From positions 2,057,501-2,121,500 of the forward strand of contig NZ_CP018194.1 in the NCBI RefSeq assembly GCF_001889545.1: a stretch of 64,000 nt of DNA. The letters run 5' to 3'. Source of the DNA: Granulibacter bethesdensis (GTDB taxonomy: Bacteria > Pseudomonadota > Alphaproteobacteria > Acetobacterales > Acetobacteraceae). Under the pieces are notes generated by a model. That model saw nothing but the letters and a program-made list of their open reading frames with translations, searched no databases and was not told where the DNA came from. The position numbers and the translations under genes are program-made. Shown here in pieces: positions 16,872 to 27,193 of this stretch (position 1 is its first letter; each line of letters begins with the position of its first letter).

Positions 16872-17624
16872 ATGACGAGATATCCTACGCTGTGCCGCCA
16901 CCTTCTGACAGTGACATTGCTGATAACCCCGGCCGTTTTTACGGCCTCCCTGCCTGCGGCTTATGCGGCAGAGGACGAAGCCGCCAGCACGGGATGGTAT
17001 TTCCCGGCACAAGCCCTGCCGCTGGCAAAAGTACTGGCTCCGCCGCCTGCCCCCGGCTCCGCCGCGCAGGAGAAGGATCTGAAGACCGTACGCAAGGCTG
17101 AAGCTGCCCGCACACCGGAGTTGATCGCGGCCGTCAAGGCAGACGCTCATATCAGCGTCTATCGCTTCGCCGATGTCATGGGGCCGGGCTTCACGCCAGA
17201 GAACCTGCCGCTGGCCGACAAGATGTTCAGGCATATGTCCGACGATATCCGCATTGCCATCATGGATGCCAAGAAAGAGTTCAACCGCCCCCGCCCCTTC
17301 GTGGTGGATCCGAAAATCACCACCATCGTGCCGCAGCCACCCAACGCCTCCTATCCCAGCGGACACACGGCCTTCGCCTATGCCAATGCCATCGTGCTCG
17401 CCGCCATGGTGCCGGAGAAAGCCGCCGAGATTTTTGCCCGCGCTCATCTTTACGGGCTGCACCGCATCATGGGCGGAGTGCATTTTCCGACCGATGTCGA
17501 GGCAGGCAAAGTCTCCGGCAGCGTGATCGGCAGTAATTTCCTGCAATCTCCCCGGTTTCAGGCTGATTTCACTGCTGCCCGCAAGGAAGTGCGTCATGCG
17601 CTGGGCCTGCCTGAAACACCCTGA
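16872..17624 (+). CDS. Class A non-specific acid phosphatase (PhoN/PAP2 family)
   Basis: Secreted 250-aa phosphomonoesterase of the vanadium-haloperoxidase fold. Residues 1-32 form a Sec signal ending AAYAAE. The three-part phosphatase motif is present: KKEFNRPRPF, ASYPSGHTAFAYANA, and HRIMGGVHFPTDVEAG with the catalytic histidines (PSGH and GGVHFPTD). The class A signature begins GSYPSGHT; here Gly is replaced by Ala. The ATG at 16872 is chosen because it places the signal peptide at the N-terminus. A strong terminator follows. Confidence 0.92.
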   Translation: MTRYPTLCRHLLTVTLLITPAVFTASLPAAYAAEDEAASTGWYFPAQALPLAKVLAPPPAPGSAAQEKDLKTVRKAEAARTPELIAAVKADAHISVYRFADVMGPGFTPENLPLADKMFRHMSDDIRIAIMDAKKEFNRPRPFVVDPKITTIVPQPPNASYPSGHTAFAYANAIVLAAMVPEKAAEIFARAHLYGLHRIMGGVHFPTDVEAGKVSGSVIGSNFLQSPRFQADFTAARKEVRHALGLPETP

Positions 17625-17650
17625 TCCCATCCAGGACCCGACATGACAGA

Positions 17651-17684
17651 AGGGAGGACCGGCATGACCGATCCTCCCTTTTTT
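17651..17684 (+). terminator. Rho-independent terminator of the acid phosphatase gene
   Basis: AGGGAGGA (17651-17658) and TCCTCCCT (17672-17679) form an 8-bp stem followed by a run of T. Confidence 0.85.
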
Positions 17685-17710
17685 ATCGACCGGCCTGGCG
17701 ATAGCCGGGA

Positions 17711-19357
17711 TCAGACAGACAGCAGCCGCCCGACAATCACCGCCAGCACACCGCCCAGCAAAGCCAGATAAGGCAGCAGACCGGCACGGCTTTCCACGCC
17801 TTCCTCTTTCTCCATATGCAGATCCTTGATCGCCGCCTCGGGAAAGACGCCCTTATCCTGCACATAATGACGGAACAGGAAGACCGGGATAATCATCGCC
17901 GCAACGATGATACCGGTCAGCAAGGTTCCACTGCCCCATACATTGGCCCCCATCCCCATCAGGAAAGCGTTGACGAAACCCAGCACCGCCCCCGTGCCCA
18001 GCAGCCAGCCGGGGCATTTAAACGGACGGGCCAGAAGCGGACGATCAATCCGGTGCAGCCAGCCTGCATTGAGATTCATGAAGCTGAAAATGATATAGCC
18101 GACATTGGAAGCCGCCAGCACGAATACGTTATCGCTCAGCAGCAGCAACAGCATGTTGAAGCAGAGATCCGTCCACATCGCATGGGTCGGCGCACCATGA
18201 TGGTTCACGTGCGACAGATAGCGCGGCAGCCAGCCATCGACCGATCCCTGATACAGCGTGCGCGACGATCCGGCCATGGCCGTCATGATCGATAGCAGCA
18301 AAGTCAGCACAAGCATGACAACGATGATATTCAGCACCACTCCCTGCGCCCCGATCATCGCCGCCATGGCACGGCCAACCCCCATGCCACTGTAAATATC
18401 TGGTGCCAGCATGCCATCCAGCCCAAGAGCGCCCTGGAAAGCCAACGGAACCAGGGTGAACACCACCAGACAGAGCAGACCGGAAAAGAAAATCGCCTTG
18501 AACGTATCCGTGCTGGGATTACGGAATTCCCGCGTGTAGCAAACAGCGGTTTCAAACCCGTACGTGGACCAGGCCGCAATAAACAAGCCTCCCGCCATCA
18601 GCGAGAGACCGGCCATGTCCCAATGTCCGGCCACAACCTTGCCCGCCGCATCATGCGCCAGAGGCACAAAAGGCGTGAAATGGCTGGCCGGCATATCCCC
18701 GGTCAGCAGCGGTACCAGCCCGATGATCAACAACGGCAACAGGGACACCACCGCAAAAATCATCTGGATACGGGCAGAGGCCAGAATACCGCGATGCTGG
18801 ATAGCAAACACACACAGCATCAGCACAGCAGCAAGCCCAAAAGTGGCGTTGATCCGGATCGTCAGACCATCCTTGATCATCCCCAGATCAAACAGGGTCC
18901 ATTGCCAGCTGTTCACCACACTATCCGCCGGAAACAGTACGGACAGAATATAGCCAGCGCCCAGTGACGTGCCGATGGCCAGCACCGGCGACCATGCGAA
19001 CCAGTTACACCAGACCGAAAGCGGCGCGATCAGCTTGCTGTAGCGCACCCAGGCCACAGCACCATAAACGGATGCCCCACCTGATTTTTCCGGGAAAAGC
19101 CCGGCAATTTCCGCATAGGTGAAAGACTGCAGAAATCCGAACAGGATTGAAATAATCCAGATTGCCCAGGAAGGATTACCAACCGTCGCGGCAATCGAGC
19201 CGATCGTGAACAGAACCAGCGCAGGCACACCGCTGGAAACCCAGAACGCATCTACCCATGTCAGTGAACGGACCAGCTCATTACTGGTCTTTGTCACCGT
19301 CTCGCCTACTGCCTTACCGCCCGCAGGCAATGCGATATCCAAAGCACCTTCACTCAT
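17711..19357 (-). CDS. APC-family amino acid/amine permease
   Basis: 548-aa inner-membrane transporter with about 12-14 hydrophobic segments and the APC-superfamily start SSGVPALVLFTIGSIAATVG, AEIAGLFPEKSGGASVYGAVAWV and ETAVCYTREFRNP. The unwound first helix and the acidic residue in AEIAGLFP are typical. Substrate cannot be read. It ends the segment before the methylamine cluster and is transcribed in the same direction as the adjacent LuxR regulator, 177 bases downstream of it; amine uptake for the tmm/tdm pathway is a reasonable but unproven idea, because no TmoXVW-type ABC transporter is present nearby. Confidence 0.85.
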   Translation of the reverse strand: MSEGALDIALPAGGKAVGETVTKTSNELVRSLTWVDAFWVSSGVPALVLFTIGSIAATVGNPSWAIWIISILFGFLQSFTYAEIAGLFPEKSGGASVYGAVAWVRYSKLIAPLSVWCNWFAWSPVLAIGTSLGAGYILSVLFPADSVVNSWQWTLFDLGMIKDGLTIRINATFGLAAVLMLCVFAIQHRGILASARIQMIFAVVSLLPLLIIGLVPLLTGDMPASHFTPFVPLAHDAAGKVVAGHWDMAGLSLMAGGLFIAAWSTYGFETAVCYTREFRNPSTDTFKAIFFSGLLCLVVFTLVPLAFQGALGLDGMLAPDIYSGMGVGRAMAAMIGAQGVVLNIIVVMLVLTLLLSIMTAMAGSSRTLYQGSVDGWLPRYLSHVNHHGAPTHAMWTDLCFNMLLLLLSDNVFVLAASNVGYIIFSFMNLNAGWLHRIDRPLLARPFKCPGWLLGTGAVLGFVNAFLMGMGANVWGSGTLLTGIIVAAMIIPVFLFRHYVQDKGVFPEAAIKDLHMEKEEGVESRAGLLPYLALLGGVLAVIVGRLLSV

Positions 19358-19534
19358 GACGCCCCTCCATACTCATAAGGTCATGACGTGGCTTTTCCCG
19401 GCGGTGATGCCTGACACCCTTCAGGATGCGATCACCTTAATTTTCTTGGTAGGAAATATTATTTCTAAAATCGTAACCTGATCAAAACCGATGTGCAAGC
19501 GGACAAATCAGGCTCAAGGCAGGGGAAAGACAAA

Positions 19535-20704
19535 TTAATCCGCTTTTTTTGCTTTTTGACGGCTGCGGGAAGCCGCTGTCACGGTGCGCACCACTTCCTC
19601 TGGCTCATCCAGTAAAGGACTGAACAACGCGACCAGCGCACGTTCCGATGTCACATTCGCTTTTCGATAAAGCCGAAGTTTATAGTTTTTGACAGTCCCT
19701 TTTCCGATACCGAGACTCTGCGCAATCTCCCCGGTTGAGCGGCGCTGTAAAATCAAGGTCAACAGGGAGCGCTCCCTGCCCGTCAGCATGGCGATATCCG
19801 GCAATGGAAAAGAAGCATGTTCCACAGGTGCCGTATCCTGCACCGGTTTGCTCAGCAATACGATTCCACGCCCACCCGGTGCCAGGGAAAAATCCTTGTC
19901 GAAACAAGCCACTTGAACATGGTACTTCTCATCGAAAGGAAAAAGTCCGGGCCTGTCAGGCAAAGCGGCGCAGTCATTGAGATCCGGCGATAAACGAGCC
20001 GCCTGCCGCCAGGCCGCGTTGGCAAAAACCGGCACACCGACACGATCGAGAATCAGCAAAGGGTCAGTATGCAGATGGCTGGAGCCACGATGGGCCGTCT
20101 CCACGGCCTTTTCTTCTCCAAACATGCGCGCCAGGTGAATCCGGTGCAAAGCCTCCAGAACCGGGAAAAGAGCCTCGGCCGCCTGCCTGTCCTGATCACT
20201 GAAGCGTCCCTCTGCCAAAACCAGAAACAGCACAATGCAGGCCCGACCGGCAGAAGGCAGAAACACGCCCATCTCATCACTGACACGCACCCGTGGGGCA
20301 TAAACGTCCCCATAGACCGTGCTGTCAGGCCCCAGGACCTGCCGCAGAACATACACGCCAGGCTGATGATGACGCGCCCAGTGCTGAGCAAAAGGATCAG
20401 CGTGATGATACTGCGTCAGGTAAAATTCACGGATATGGACCGGTACGTTCACCGTATGCACCACATCCTGCCGTGAATGCGCCGTATAGCGGATGATCCA
20501 GGCATTATCGTGTCCGATCACAGCACGCAGCAGATCGAGCAAAACCTCATAAAATCGGCGGCTGCCGACCTTTCTGATCGTTACGGCCAGTTCCCTGCAG
20601 AATGCCTCCTGGCCGAGCATAACCCGTGCCGGGAACACAAATGCCTGCTTGCCAGCGTCATGATTGCCCAAAATTGATCCCCACTCCGGCGATACAAAGC
20701 GCAT
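19535..20704 (-). CDS. LuxR-type transcriptional regulator divergent from tdm
   Basis: About 389 aa. The C-terminus is a LuxR helix-turn-helix (LTGRERSLLTLILQRRSTGEIAQSLGIGKGTVKNYKLRLY, roughly 315-370) and the rest is a probable PAS/GAF-like sensor region (PVFANAAWRQAARL is PAS-like); there is no receiver domain. The start is uncertain: ATG 20704 has only a weak site, and ATG 20620 is an alternative. It is divergent from tdm across about 118 bases holding a perfect palindrome, so it is the best candidate regulator of the methylamine operon, and may sense TMA, TMAO or a product. The tail is Lys/Arg-rich. Confidence 0.8.
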   Translation of the reverse strand: MRFVSPEWGSILGNHDAGKQAFVFPARVMLGQEAFCRELAVTIRKVGSRRFYEVLLDLLRAVIGHDNAWIIRYTAHSRQDVVHTVNVPVHIREFYLTQYHHADPFAQHWARHHQPGVYVLRQVLGPDSTVYGDVYAPRVRVSDEMGVFLPSAGRACIVLFLVLAEGRFSDQDRQAAEALFPVLEALHRIHLARMFGEEKAVETAHRGSSHLHTDPLLILDRVGVPVFANAAWRQAARLSPDLNDCAALPDRPGLFPFDEKYHVQVACFDKDFSLAPGGRGIVLLSKPVQDTAPVEHASFPLPDIAMLTGRERSLLTLILQRRSTGEIAQSLGIGKGTVKNYKLRLYRKANVTSERALVALFSPLLDEPEEVVRTVTAASRSRQKAKKAD

Positions 20705-20737
20705 TTGCCTGAAAAATAGACATCTATCCGTCTTTGT

Positions 20738-20753
20738 AGTGCCACTTGGCACT
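20738..20753. promoter_or_regulatory. 16-bp perfect palindrome between LuxR regulator and tdm
   Basis: AGTGCCACTTGGCACT: 7-base arms AGTGCCA and TGGCACT separated by CT. It lies 70 bases upstream of the likely tdm start and 34 bases upstream of the regulator start, the expected place for an operator serving both promoters. Confidence 0.6.
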
Positions 20754-20822
20754 ATTGTGAATGGACGTGCCAGGCAATTACCTTTCCTACAAGACAACAT
20801 TACTGAACAGAGGAAATGTTCC

Positions 20823-23105
20823 TTGGACATCTTTCCTACTGATACACCAACTCCTAGCAGAAGCAGTGCCATTCTGCGTGGCGGGCAATGGACAGTGCTG
20901 ACAATACCGGCTGGCGGTTCGCTCATGCTGGTCAATATCGAAGGCGGCCAGACAGTCGATCTGTATTGCCTTTCAGCAGCGGCCCTCATTCTGCCGGACG
21001 ATGCCAGCGTTTCTCCTTCTCCGGAAAAACTGGCGGGTCTGGTGAGTGCGAAGGAACGCGTCGGCACAGCACTGGCCCCCTATACAGATGCCGAACTGGC
21101 CATCATGGGATGGAGGCTGTTTGACGACGGCACGACAGATAAGACCAGCCTGATTGTCACCGCACGCCATGACGCAATCTGTGTCCTGGTATCAGATAAA
21201 ACTGTGATGACACCAGACAGCCACAATACAACAACAGATATTGCCATCCATATTACACAGGCTGAAACAGCGCGACCACTTCCCGCACCACTGGCGCCGG
21301 TCAAGGCCGAAATTCATATTCCACCCGCCAGCGCACGCGCCTACACCGTCAAGGCTGGTGACTACATACAGATTATCGACGTACAGGGTAAACAATGCTC
21401 TGACTTCCTGGCTTTTGATGCACAGGCGCTCAAAAATGGCGATCTGAACGGGCTGGATGCCGCGGTGACACGCACCTTCACCGGAGTTGCCAATCCAAGC
21501 CCCGGCATCCATGCGCGATACTTCGATCGGACCATGAAGCCGCTGGTGGAGATCGTACAGGATACAGTCGGGCGGCATGATGCATTCCTGCTGGCCTGTA
21601 ACGCGCGATATTATGAAACACAGGGCTATCCCGGACATACCAACTGCACTGATAATTTCAATGCAGCCCTTCAGGATCATGGAATCAAACCTCAGATAAC
21701 CTGGCCTGCCATCAATTTCTTTTTCAATACACAGGTGAATGCTGACGGGACCATCTCTCTGGAAGAACCATGGTCAAGGCCGGGTGATTACGTACTGCTG
21801 CGCGCCATGACCGATCTGGTCTGTGCCAGCTCCGCGTGCCCTGACGATATAGACCCGGCCAATGGCTGGACGCCTACTGATATCCATGTGCGCCTATACG
21901 ATGCCTCCGCACAGTTTTCCAAAGGAAGCGGCCATCGCATCACGCGCTATACGGAGGCACGATTGACAAGAGAATCAGGTTTCCATAGCCGCACATCGCC
22001 TCTTGCAAAGGAGATGATCGACTATCAAGGTTTCTGGCTTCCACGGGAATACAGCGGCAGCGGAGCCATTGAAGAGTACTGGGCCTGCCGGGAAAAAGCC
22101 GCCCTGTTCGATCTGACGGCCCTCAGAAAATTCGAAATCACAGGGCCCGATGCAGAGAGACTTCTGAACTATGCCGTTACACGCGACATCAGCAAGCTTT
22201 CCATAGGGCAAATCGTCTATACAGCGCTTTGTCATCCGCATGGCGGCATGATCGACGATGCCACCGTATTCCGCATGAGCCAGCACACATTCCGTCTGAT
22301 CTGTGGCCGGGAATGGTGCGGCACCTGGCTGCGTATGCTGGCCAGTGAAAAAGAGTTCAAAGTCTGGGTCAGAAGCTCAACAGACCAGCTTCACAATATC
22401 TCCCTGCAGGGACCGCTGAGCAGAACGATCCTCAGCCCAGTTTTTAGTCCCTATCTGACTCAGCCTGATGCAAAAGAACTGAAATGGTTTCACTTTTCGA
22501 CTGGCATGCTGGGAAAAGATGAGGCTTGTCCCGTCATGATTTCCAGAACTGGTTACACCGGAGAATTGGGATACGAGATTTTCTGTCATCCGAAACATGC
22601 TGCCTCTGTCTGGGACGTCGTAATAGAAGCCGGCAAAAATCATGGTCTGAGGCCAGCGGGGCTGGATGCCCTGAATATACTGCGTATCGAAGCGGGGCTG
22701 GCCTTTGCCGGATACGAATTCTGCGATCAGACCGATCCGTTCGAGGCAGGAATAGGCTTTGTCGTCAGTCAGAAGAAACAGAGCGATTATATCGGTAAAG
22801 CTGCCCTTATGGAACGTGGCACCGCGTATCGAAACAGGCTGGTAGGGCTTGTAATCGACGGCAATGACACCGTTTTTCATGGCGATGGCGTTTACAACGG
22901 AATGGCACAGGTTGGCGTCATCACCAGTCCGGTGTTTTCCCCGATCCTTGGTTCCCAGATTGCATTGGCACGAATTGATCCGTCACTTGCCGCATCTGGA
23001 ACCCGCATTGAGATCGGGAAAGATAACGGCATGCAGCTGCGTATTCCGGCCCATGTCGTAGCATTTCCTCACTACGATCCTCAAAAAACAAAAGTGCGCT
23101 CCTGA
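20823..23105 (+). CDS. tdm: Trimethylamine-N-oxide demethylase Tdm (DUF1989 + GcvT fusion)
   Basis: Converts TMAO to dimethylamine and formaldehyde; the tetrahydrofolate-binding half captures the formaldehyde. In the 760-aa reading, residues about 15-390 are DUF1989-type, holding probable zinc cysteines in HTNCTDNF and [10 protein letters not shown], and 390-760 is a GcvT-like domain ([66 protein letters not shown]). This matches the architecture of the Methylocella enzyme. I choose TTG at 20823, eight bases after AGAGGA, over the longer frame from 20664, which would run through the palindrome. The DUF1989 region itself looks duplicated. First gene of an operon of lower GC than its surroundings. 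Confidence 0.88.
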   Translation: MDIFPTDTPTPSRSSAILRGGQWTVLTIPAGGSLMLVNIEGGQTVDLYCLSAAALILPDDASVSPSPEKLAGLVSAKERVGTALAPYTDAELAIMGWRLFDDGTTDKTSLIVTARHDAICVLVSDKTVMTPDSHNTTTDIAIHITQAETARPLPAPLAPVKAEIHIPPASARAYTVKAGDYIQIIDVQGKQCSDFLAFDAQALKNGDLNGLDAAVTRTFTGVANPSPGIHARYFDRTMKPLVEIVQDTVGRHDAFLLACNARYYETQGYPGHTNCTDNFNAALQDHGIKPQITWPAINFFFNTQVNADGTISLEEPWSRPGDYVLLRAMTDLVCASSACPDDIDPANGWTPTDIHVRLYDASAQFSKGSGHRITRYTEARLTRESGFHSRTSPLAKEMIDYQGFWLPREYSGSGAIEEYWACREKAALFDLTALRKFEITGPDAERLLNYAVTRDISKLSIGQIVYTALCHPHGGMIDDATVFRMSQHTFRLICGREWCGTWLRMLASEKEFKVWVRSSTDQLHNISLQGPLSRTILSPVFSPYLTQPDAKELKWFHFSTGMLGKDEACPVMISRTGYTGELGYEIFCHPKHAASVWDVVIEAGKNHGLRPAGLDALNILRIEAGLAFAGYEFCDQTDPFEAGIGFVVSQKKQSDYIGKAALMERGTAYRNRLVGLVIDGNDTVFHGDGVYNGMAQVGVITSPVFSPILGSQIALARIDPSLAASGTRIEIGKDNGMQLRIPAHVVAFPHYDPQKTKVRS

Positions 23106-23137
23106 CTGTTTTTATGATCCAAAAACGGAGGTTAACC

Positions 23138-24499
23138 ATGAGAAAAAAAATTGCCATTATCGGGGGTGGCCCAAGTGGCCTTGCTTTTCTCCGCGCCATG
23201 GAAAGCGCCCGTAAAGCAGGGGCTGAGGTGCCAGAGTATGTCTGTTACGAGAAACAGGCAGATTGTGGTGGGCTCTGGAACTATACATGGCGCACCGGTC
23301 TGGATGAATTCGGTGAACCGGTACATGGCAGCATGTATCGTTTTCTGTGGTCAAACGGACCGAAAGAATGTCTTGAATTCGCAGATTATTCGTTTGAAGA
23401 GCATTTTGGTCGCGCCATTCCATCCTATCCACCGCGTGCTGTCCTGCATGATTATATCAAAGGACGGATTGAAAAATCAGGCGTCAAGCAATTCATCAAG
23501 TTCCATCATGCGGTCAAATGGATTGATTACGACCAGGAAAGCCACACCTTTTCTGTAACAGTCAAGGATTTGAAAGCAGATACGCTCAAGACCGATACGT
23601 TTGACCACGTCGTCATTGCGACCGGACATTTTTCTGTTCCAAACGTACCCTATTTCGAAGGCTTCGAGAGCTTCCCAGGTCGCATTATGCATGCACATGA
23701 CTTCCGGGATGCCAATGAATTTGTTGGCAAAGACATTCTGATGGTCGGAAGCTCCTATTCAGCAGAAGACATTGGAACACAGTGTGCGAAATATGGCTGC
23801 CGCTCGGTGACGTTCAGCTATCGCACCCGCCCGATGGGATTTCAGTGGCCGGAAGGATTTGAAGAAAAGCCTCTTCTGACTAATGTAAAAGGCAACATCG
23901 CTTATTTCAAAGATGGAACCTCCAAAAAGGTAGATGCTATCATCCTATGCACAGGATACCAGCATTCATTTCCTTTCCTGCCTGATTCCATGCGTCTGAA
24001 AACAAATAATCGTCTCTATCCGCTTCATTTGTATAAAGGCATTTTCTGGCAGGATAATACAGATCTCATTTATATTGGTATGCAGGATCAGTATTACACC
24101 TTTAATATGTTTGATGCACAAGCGTGGCTGGCGCGGGATGCTATTCTTGGACGCTATATCCTTCCTGATGAAGCTGCACAGGATGCCGACATAAAATACT
24201 GGAGAGCAATGGAAGAAAAAATTGAAAACCCTTACCAGGCGATCGATTTCCAGACTGAATATGTCCGAGATCTGCTATCATTGACGGATTACCCTCATCT
24301 TGATGTCGACCGGATTGCAGCTCTGTTCAAGGAATGGGAGCATCATAAGGAGGAAGGGATCATGACGTATCGTGATCGCAGCTATCCCTCCACCCTGACT
24401 GGCACCATGGCGCCAAGCCATCACACAAAATGGATGGATGCCAAAGATGACAGCATGGAAGCGTTTCTCAATCAGCCCCGTCTGGAGGCCGCAGAATGA
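23138..24499 (+). CDS. tmm: Trimethylamine monooxygenase Tmm (flavin-containing)
   Basis: Oxidises trimethylamine to trimethylamine N-oxide with NADPH and O2. The 453-aa protein is very close to bacterial Tmm: FAD motif [55 protein letters not shown], the FMO region [18 protein letters not shown] motif [12 protein letters not shown], and [12 protein letters not shown]. Perfect GGAGG before ATG 23138 fixes the start. It lies 32 bases after tdm and overlaps the next gene as ATGA, so the three are co-translated. Base composition is clearly lower in GC than in genes outside the cluster. Confidence 0.95.
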   Translation: MRKKIAIIGGGPSGLAFLRAMESARKAGAEVPEYVCYEKQADCGGLWNYTWRTGLDEFGEPVHGSMYRFLWSNGPKECLEFADYSFEEHFGRAIPSYPPRAVLHDYIKGRIEKSGVKQFIKFHHAVKWIDYDQESHTFSVTVKDLKADTLKTDTFDHVVIATGHFSVPNVPYFEGFESFPGRIMHAHDFRDANEFVGKDILMVGSSYSAEDIGTQCAKYGCRSVTFSYRTRPMGFQWPEGFEEKPLLTNVKGNIAYFKDGTSKKVDAIILCTGYQHSFPFLPDSMRLKTNNRLYPLHLYKGIFWQDNTDLIYIGMQDQYYTFNMFDAQAWLARDAILGRYILPDEAAQDADIKYWRAMEEKIENPYQAIDFQTEYVRDLLSLTDYPHLDVDRIAALFKEWEHHKEEGIMTYRDRSYPSTLTGTMAPSHHTKWMDAKDDSMEAFLNQPRLEAAE

Positions 24500-25605
24500 C
24501 CATTTCATACCCGGAACGCCACTCCGCCCTTACCAGCCGTCATGTGGCACTCGGATCAAAGATGGATGCATCCTGGAATGGGATGCCTATCCCTCAGACT
24601 TATGCATCCGATCCTTATGATGAGACCGTTCTTGTCAGAACAAAAGCAGGGCTTTTTGATGTCACGGCATTGCAGATCATCAATGTCTCCGGCCCTGATG
24701 CACTGACTGTTCTGAACAATCTGGTGACATCAGATCTTGCAAAAATTTTGCCGGGTAACTCCCTGATTACCAGTATTGTCAATGATGACGGTGGCATCAT
24801 TGATGACGTCATTATCTATGTTGATAGCAAGACTGAGTTTCGTGTTTCTCACGGCGGCGGCACACTTGAGCCGGTGCTCATGAAGGACATTGCCGGTCAT
24901 GATGTGGTTGCTCAGCGCGATGACGATGTCCACATCCTCTCGCTGCAAGGCCCCCTTTCGGGAAATATTCTCCAACCCCATACAGAATTGCCTCTATCTT
25001 CGCTGTCCTATTTCTCTCATGCCCCAACAACCCTGTTCGGAAAACCGGTCAGGATTGCACGTGGCGGGTATTCCGGAGAAACTGGATACGAAGTGTTCTG
25101 CACTTCAGAAGAAGCAGGTCCAATCTGGGACATGATTCTGGAGGCTGGAAAATCCTATGGCGCGACTCCGGTCAGTTGGTCCTGCCTTGATATCGTCCGC
25201 CTTGAGGGAGGGTTGCTGTTTTTCCCTTATGACATGCCTGCGGAGAATACGACTCCATGGGAGGTCAATATGGGATGGTCCGTTGACCTTCAAAAACCGG
25301 CTTTTCGTGGCAAGAAAGCACTGGAAACATTACGCGGCCAGGAACGCAGCACGATTATCGGTCTGGAAGTGCTCAGCAAGGAAGCAGCCGAGCCCGGCAC
25401 TCCCATTTTCCATGATGGTGTTCAAGTCGGACAGGTCACCAGCAGTATCTTCAGCCAGTATCTGATGAAATCGCTGGCCATTGCCACGATTAAACCCTCC
25501 CTGTCTGCCCTCGGCACCTTGGTATCTGTAGGAGAATCAGCACAAGCAAATATCGTTCGCATGCCATTCTATGATCCCATGCGACTGAGAACCCATCCAC
25601 GATAA
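24496..25605 (+). CDS. GcvT-like tetrahydrofolate-dependent aminomethyltransferase
   Basis: 369-aa stand-alone relative of the glycine-cleavage T protein, homologous to the C-terminal half of Tdm. Blocks: [72 protein letters not shown] and [16 protein letters not shown]. No lipoamide H-protein partner is near, so a glycine-cleavage role is unlikely. Placed between tmm and the dimethylamine oxygenase genes, it probably accepts the formaldehyde released from dimethylamine onto tetrahydrofolate. Start overlaps the tmm stop. Confidence 0.85.
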   Translation: MTISYPERHSALTSRHVALGSKMDASWNGMPIPQTYASDPYDETVLVRTKAGLFDVTALQIINVSGPDALTVLNNLVTSDLAKILPGNSLITSIVNDDGGIIDDVIIYVDSKTEFRVSHGGGTLEPVLMKDIAGHDVVAQRDDDVHILSLQGPLSGNILQPHTELPLSSLSYFSHAPTTLFGKPVRIARGGYSGETGYEVFCTSEEAGPIWDMILEAGKSYGATPVSWSCLDIVRLEGGLLFFPYDMPAENTTPWEVNMGWSVDLQKPAFRGKKALETLRGQERSTIIGLEVLSKEAAEPGTPIFHDGVQVGQVTSSIFSQYLMKSLAIATIKPSLSALGTLVSVGESAQANIVRMPFYDPMRLRTHPR

Positions 25606-25623
25606 AAAGGGAGAGCGGCAGAC

Positions 25624-26193
25624 ATGCTTCTCAGTAAGCCAGTCTATAAGGATCTGAAAATTGATCCGACAGGAAGCAGACATTTGTTTGTTTTTGACAG
25701 GTCTGCCGCTCAATGGAGAAACAGACCTGATATCTGCCCTTATTCCTGCTTTTACGTGATGCCTGACAGCCGCATCATTCCGGAACAGGCACCGGATGCA
25801 GAGACAAGCAGTCTCTGCCTTCCATTCCGCTCTGAGACCCAGCTTCTGATCTATCTTGAATCTCATCTGAGAACAGAAACCATGGGCCTGAGACTCTACG
25901 CAGCTGGTCAGGAGAGTTTCATATGGGATTGTTACCGCGTAGCTCAGCAGGCCGGTATGACGCGCCCGGAAATTCATCTGACCGTGTCTGGAGAAGTCAG
26001 CAGGCGGGTTTACTGCGTTCACTGCCAGACCATCAATCATGGCGCAAAAAGCACGCTTATCCAATGTGATGGCTGCAACGCGACTCTTTTTGTACGTGAT
26101 CATTTCTCGCGTGAGCATGGCGCCTATATGGGTTTTCAGGTTGATGCTGAAAATCCCGGCGAAATTCCCTCGGCCGAGGCACTTTCCCTATGA
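25624..26193 (+). CDS. Dimethylamine monooxygenase subunit, DmmA-like
   Basis: 189-aa protein with a mixed alpha/beta N-terminal part that ends in a metal-binding ribbon: CVHC and CDGC separated by 13 residues (about 138-158), followed by LFVRDHFSREHGAYMGF. This is the layout of the small DmmA-type subunit found with heme-dependent N-demethylases. It probably relays electrons or structures the complex. GGGAG precedes the start. The stop overlaps the reductase start as ATGA, so the subunits are made together. Confidence 0.8.
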   Translation: MLLSKPVYKDLKIDPTGSRHLFVFDRSAAQWRNRPDICPYSCFYVMPDSRIIPEQAPDAETSSLCLPFRSETQLLIYLESHLRTETMGLRLYAAGQESFIWDCYRVAQQAGMTRPEIHLTVSGEVSRRVYCVHCQTINHGAKSTLIQCDGCNATLFVRDHFSREHGAYMGFQVDAENPGEIPSAEALSL

Positions 26194-27164
26194 CAGACAA
26201 CAAAAATACCCCTCGTCAAATAGACGTCAGGCTGTCTGACATAGAGCCACTTTCTCCCACTTTAAAACGCCTGACTTTTGTTCCGATAGGTACGGCTGCT
26301 TTTCCTGTCATCCCGACGGGCAGTCATGTCATTGTATCGATACCGGGCAGCAGACGGACTCATAAAAACGCTTACTCCCTGATCGGACCGGCAGACAAGA
26401 CAGATGCCTATCAGATTGTTGTTCGAAAAGTGGATAAAAGCCGTGGTGGTTCAAGCTGGATTCATGAACAGGCCAAAGTAGGCGACAGGCTCCAGATCAG
26501 TTGGCCATCCAGCCTGTTTCCCCTTTCCAACATAGCGTGTCATCACCTTCTGATCAGCGGCGGAATCGGGATTACCCCGATCCTGTCGCATCTGCATGCC
26601 CTGACTGCCCGTGGTGCATCGTTCAGCCTGCATCATGCCTGCAAAGCTGAAGACAGGGATGCCTTCCTGACCCTGCTGGCCCCTTTCCATGGTCACGACA
26701 TCACCCTTTACGTGGCCGACGATCCATCATCCTCCCGACTGGATCTTCAGGCTGTGATGGGCAGACAGCTTTTGGGCACCGTTCTTTACACATGCGGTCC
26801 GCAAAAACTGACGAATGCCATCATGGAGACAGGCCGTGCACTCGGCTGGCCTGCGTCAAGCCTTCAGACTGAGAGTTTCGGTGGAGCTCGGGCTGGTACA
26901 GCCTTTACCCTGCATGCACTCCGATCGGACAAAATCATTCTTGTCGATGAAGAGAGCAGCATTCTGGAGGCTCTGGAAGGGGCTGGTATCGAGCCAACCT
27001 ATCTCTGCCGTGGGGGAGCCTGTGGTCAGTGCCTGACCAGTGTCATTGATGGCATTCCAGAACATCGCGACGATTTTCTGGATGAGCAGGAACGTGCCAC
27101 AAACAAAAAAATCATGATCTGTGTTTCAAGGGCATGCAGTCCCTCTCTGACCCTTGATATTTGA
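26190..27164 (+). CDS. Dimethylamine monooxygenase reductase subunit, DmmB-like
   Basis: 324-aa phthalate-dioxygenase-reductase-type electron-transfer protein. Domain order: flavin-binding barrel (about 10-105, with KNAYSLIGPADKTDAYQIVV), NAD(P)H-binding fold (LLISGGIGITPILSHL and LYTCGPQKL), then a plant-type 2Fe-2S domain with CRGGACGQC and the fourth Cys in IMICVSRA. It would pass electrons from NAD(P)H to the heme oxygenase encoded next. Same-operon overlaps on both sides support a complex with its neighbours. Confidence 0.88.
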   Translation: MTDNKNTPRQIDVRLSDIEPLSPTLKRLTFVPIGTAAFPVIPTGSHVIVSIPGSRRTHKNAYSLIGPADKTDAYQIVVRKVDKSRGGSSWIHEQAKVGDRLQISWPSSLFPLSNIACHHLLISGGIGITPILSHLHALTARGASFSLHHACKAEDRDAFLTLLAPFHGHDITLYVADDPSSSRLDLQAVMGRQLLGTVLYTCGPQKLTNAIMETGRALGWPASSLQTESFGGARAGTAFTLHALRSDKIILVDEESSILEALEGAGIEPTYLCRGGACGQCLTSVIDGIPEHRDDFLDEQERATNKKIMICVSRACSPSLTLDI

Positions 27165-27193
27165 TCCACCTGCGAAAGAAGGGATTTCCTGTC

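Noticed and set aside
20745-20765. Sigma-54-type promoter (TTGGCAC) before tdm
   Set aside because: The -24 element is present but no GC-type -12 element follows at the right spacing; the sequence is explained by the palindrome.
20664-20822. Upstream extension of tdm to an ATG at 20664
   Set aside because: It would put coding sequence over the divergent promoter and palindrome, and the extra residues do not look like Tdm; TTG 20823 has a better ribosome-binding site.
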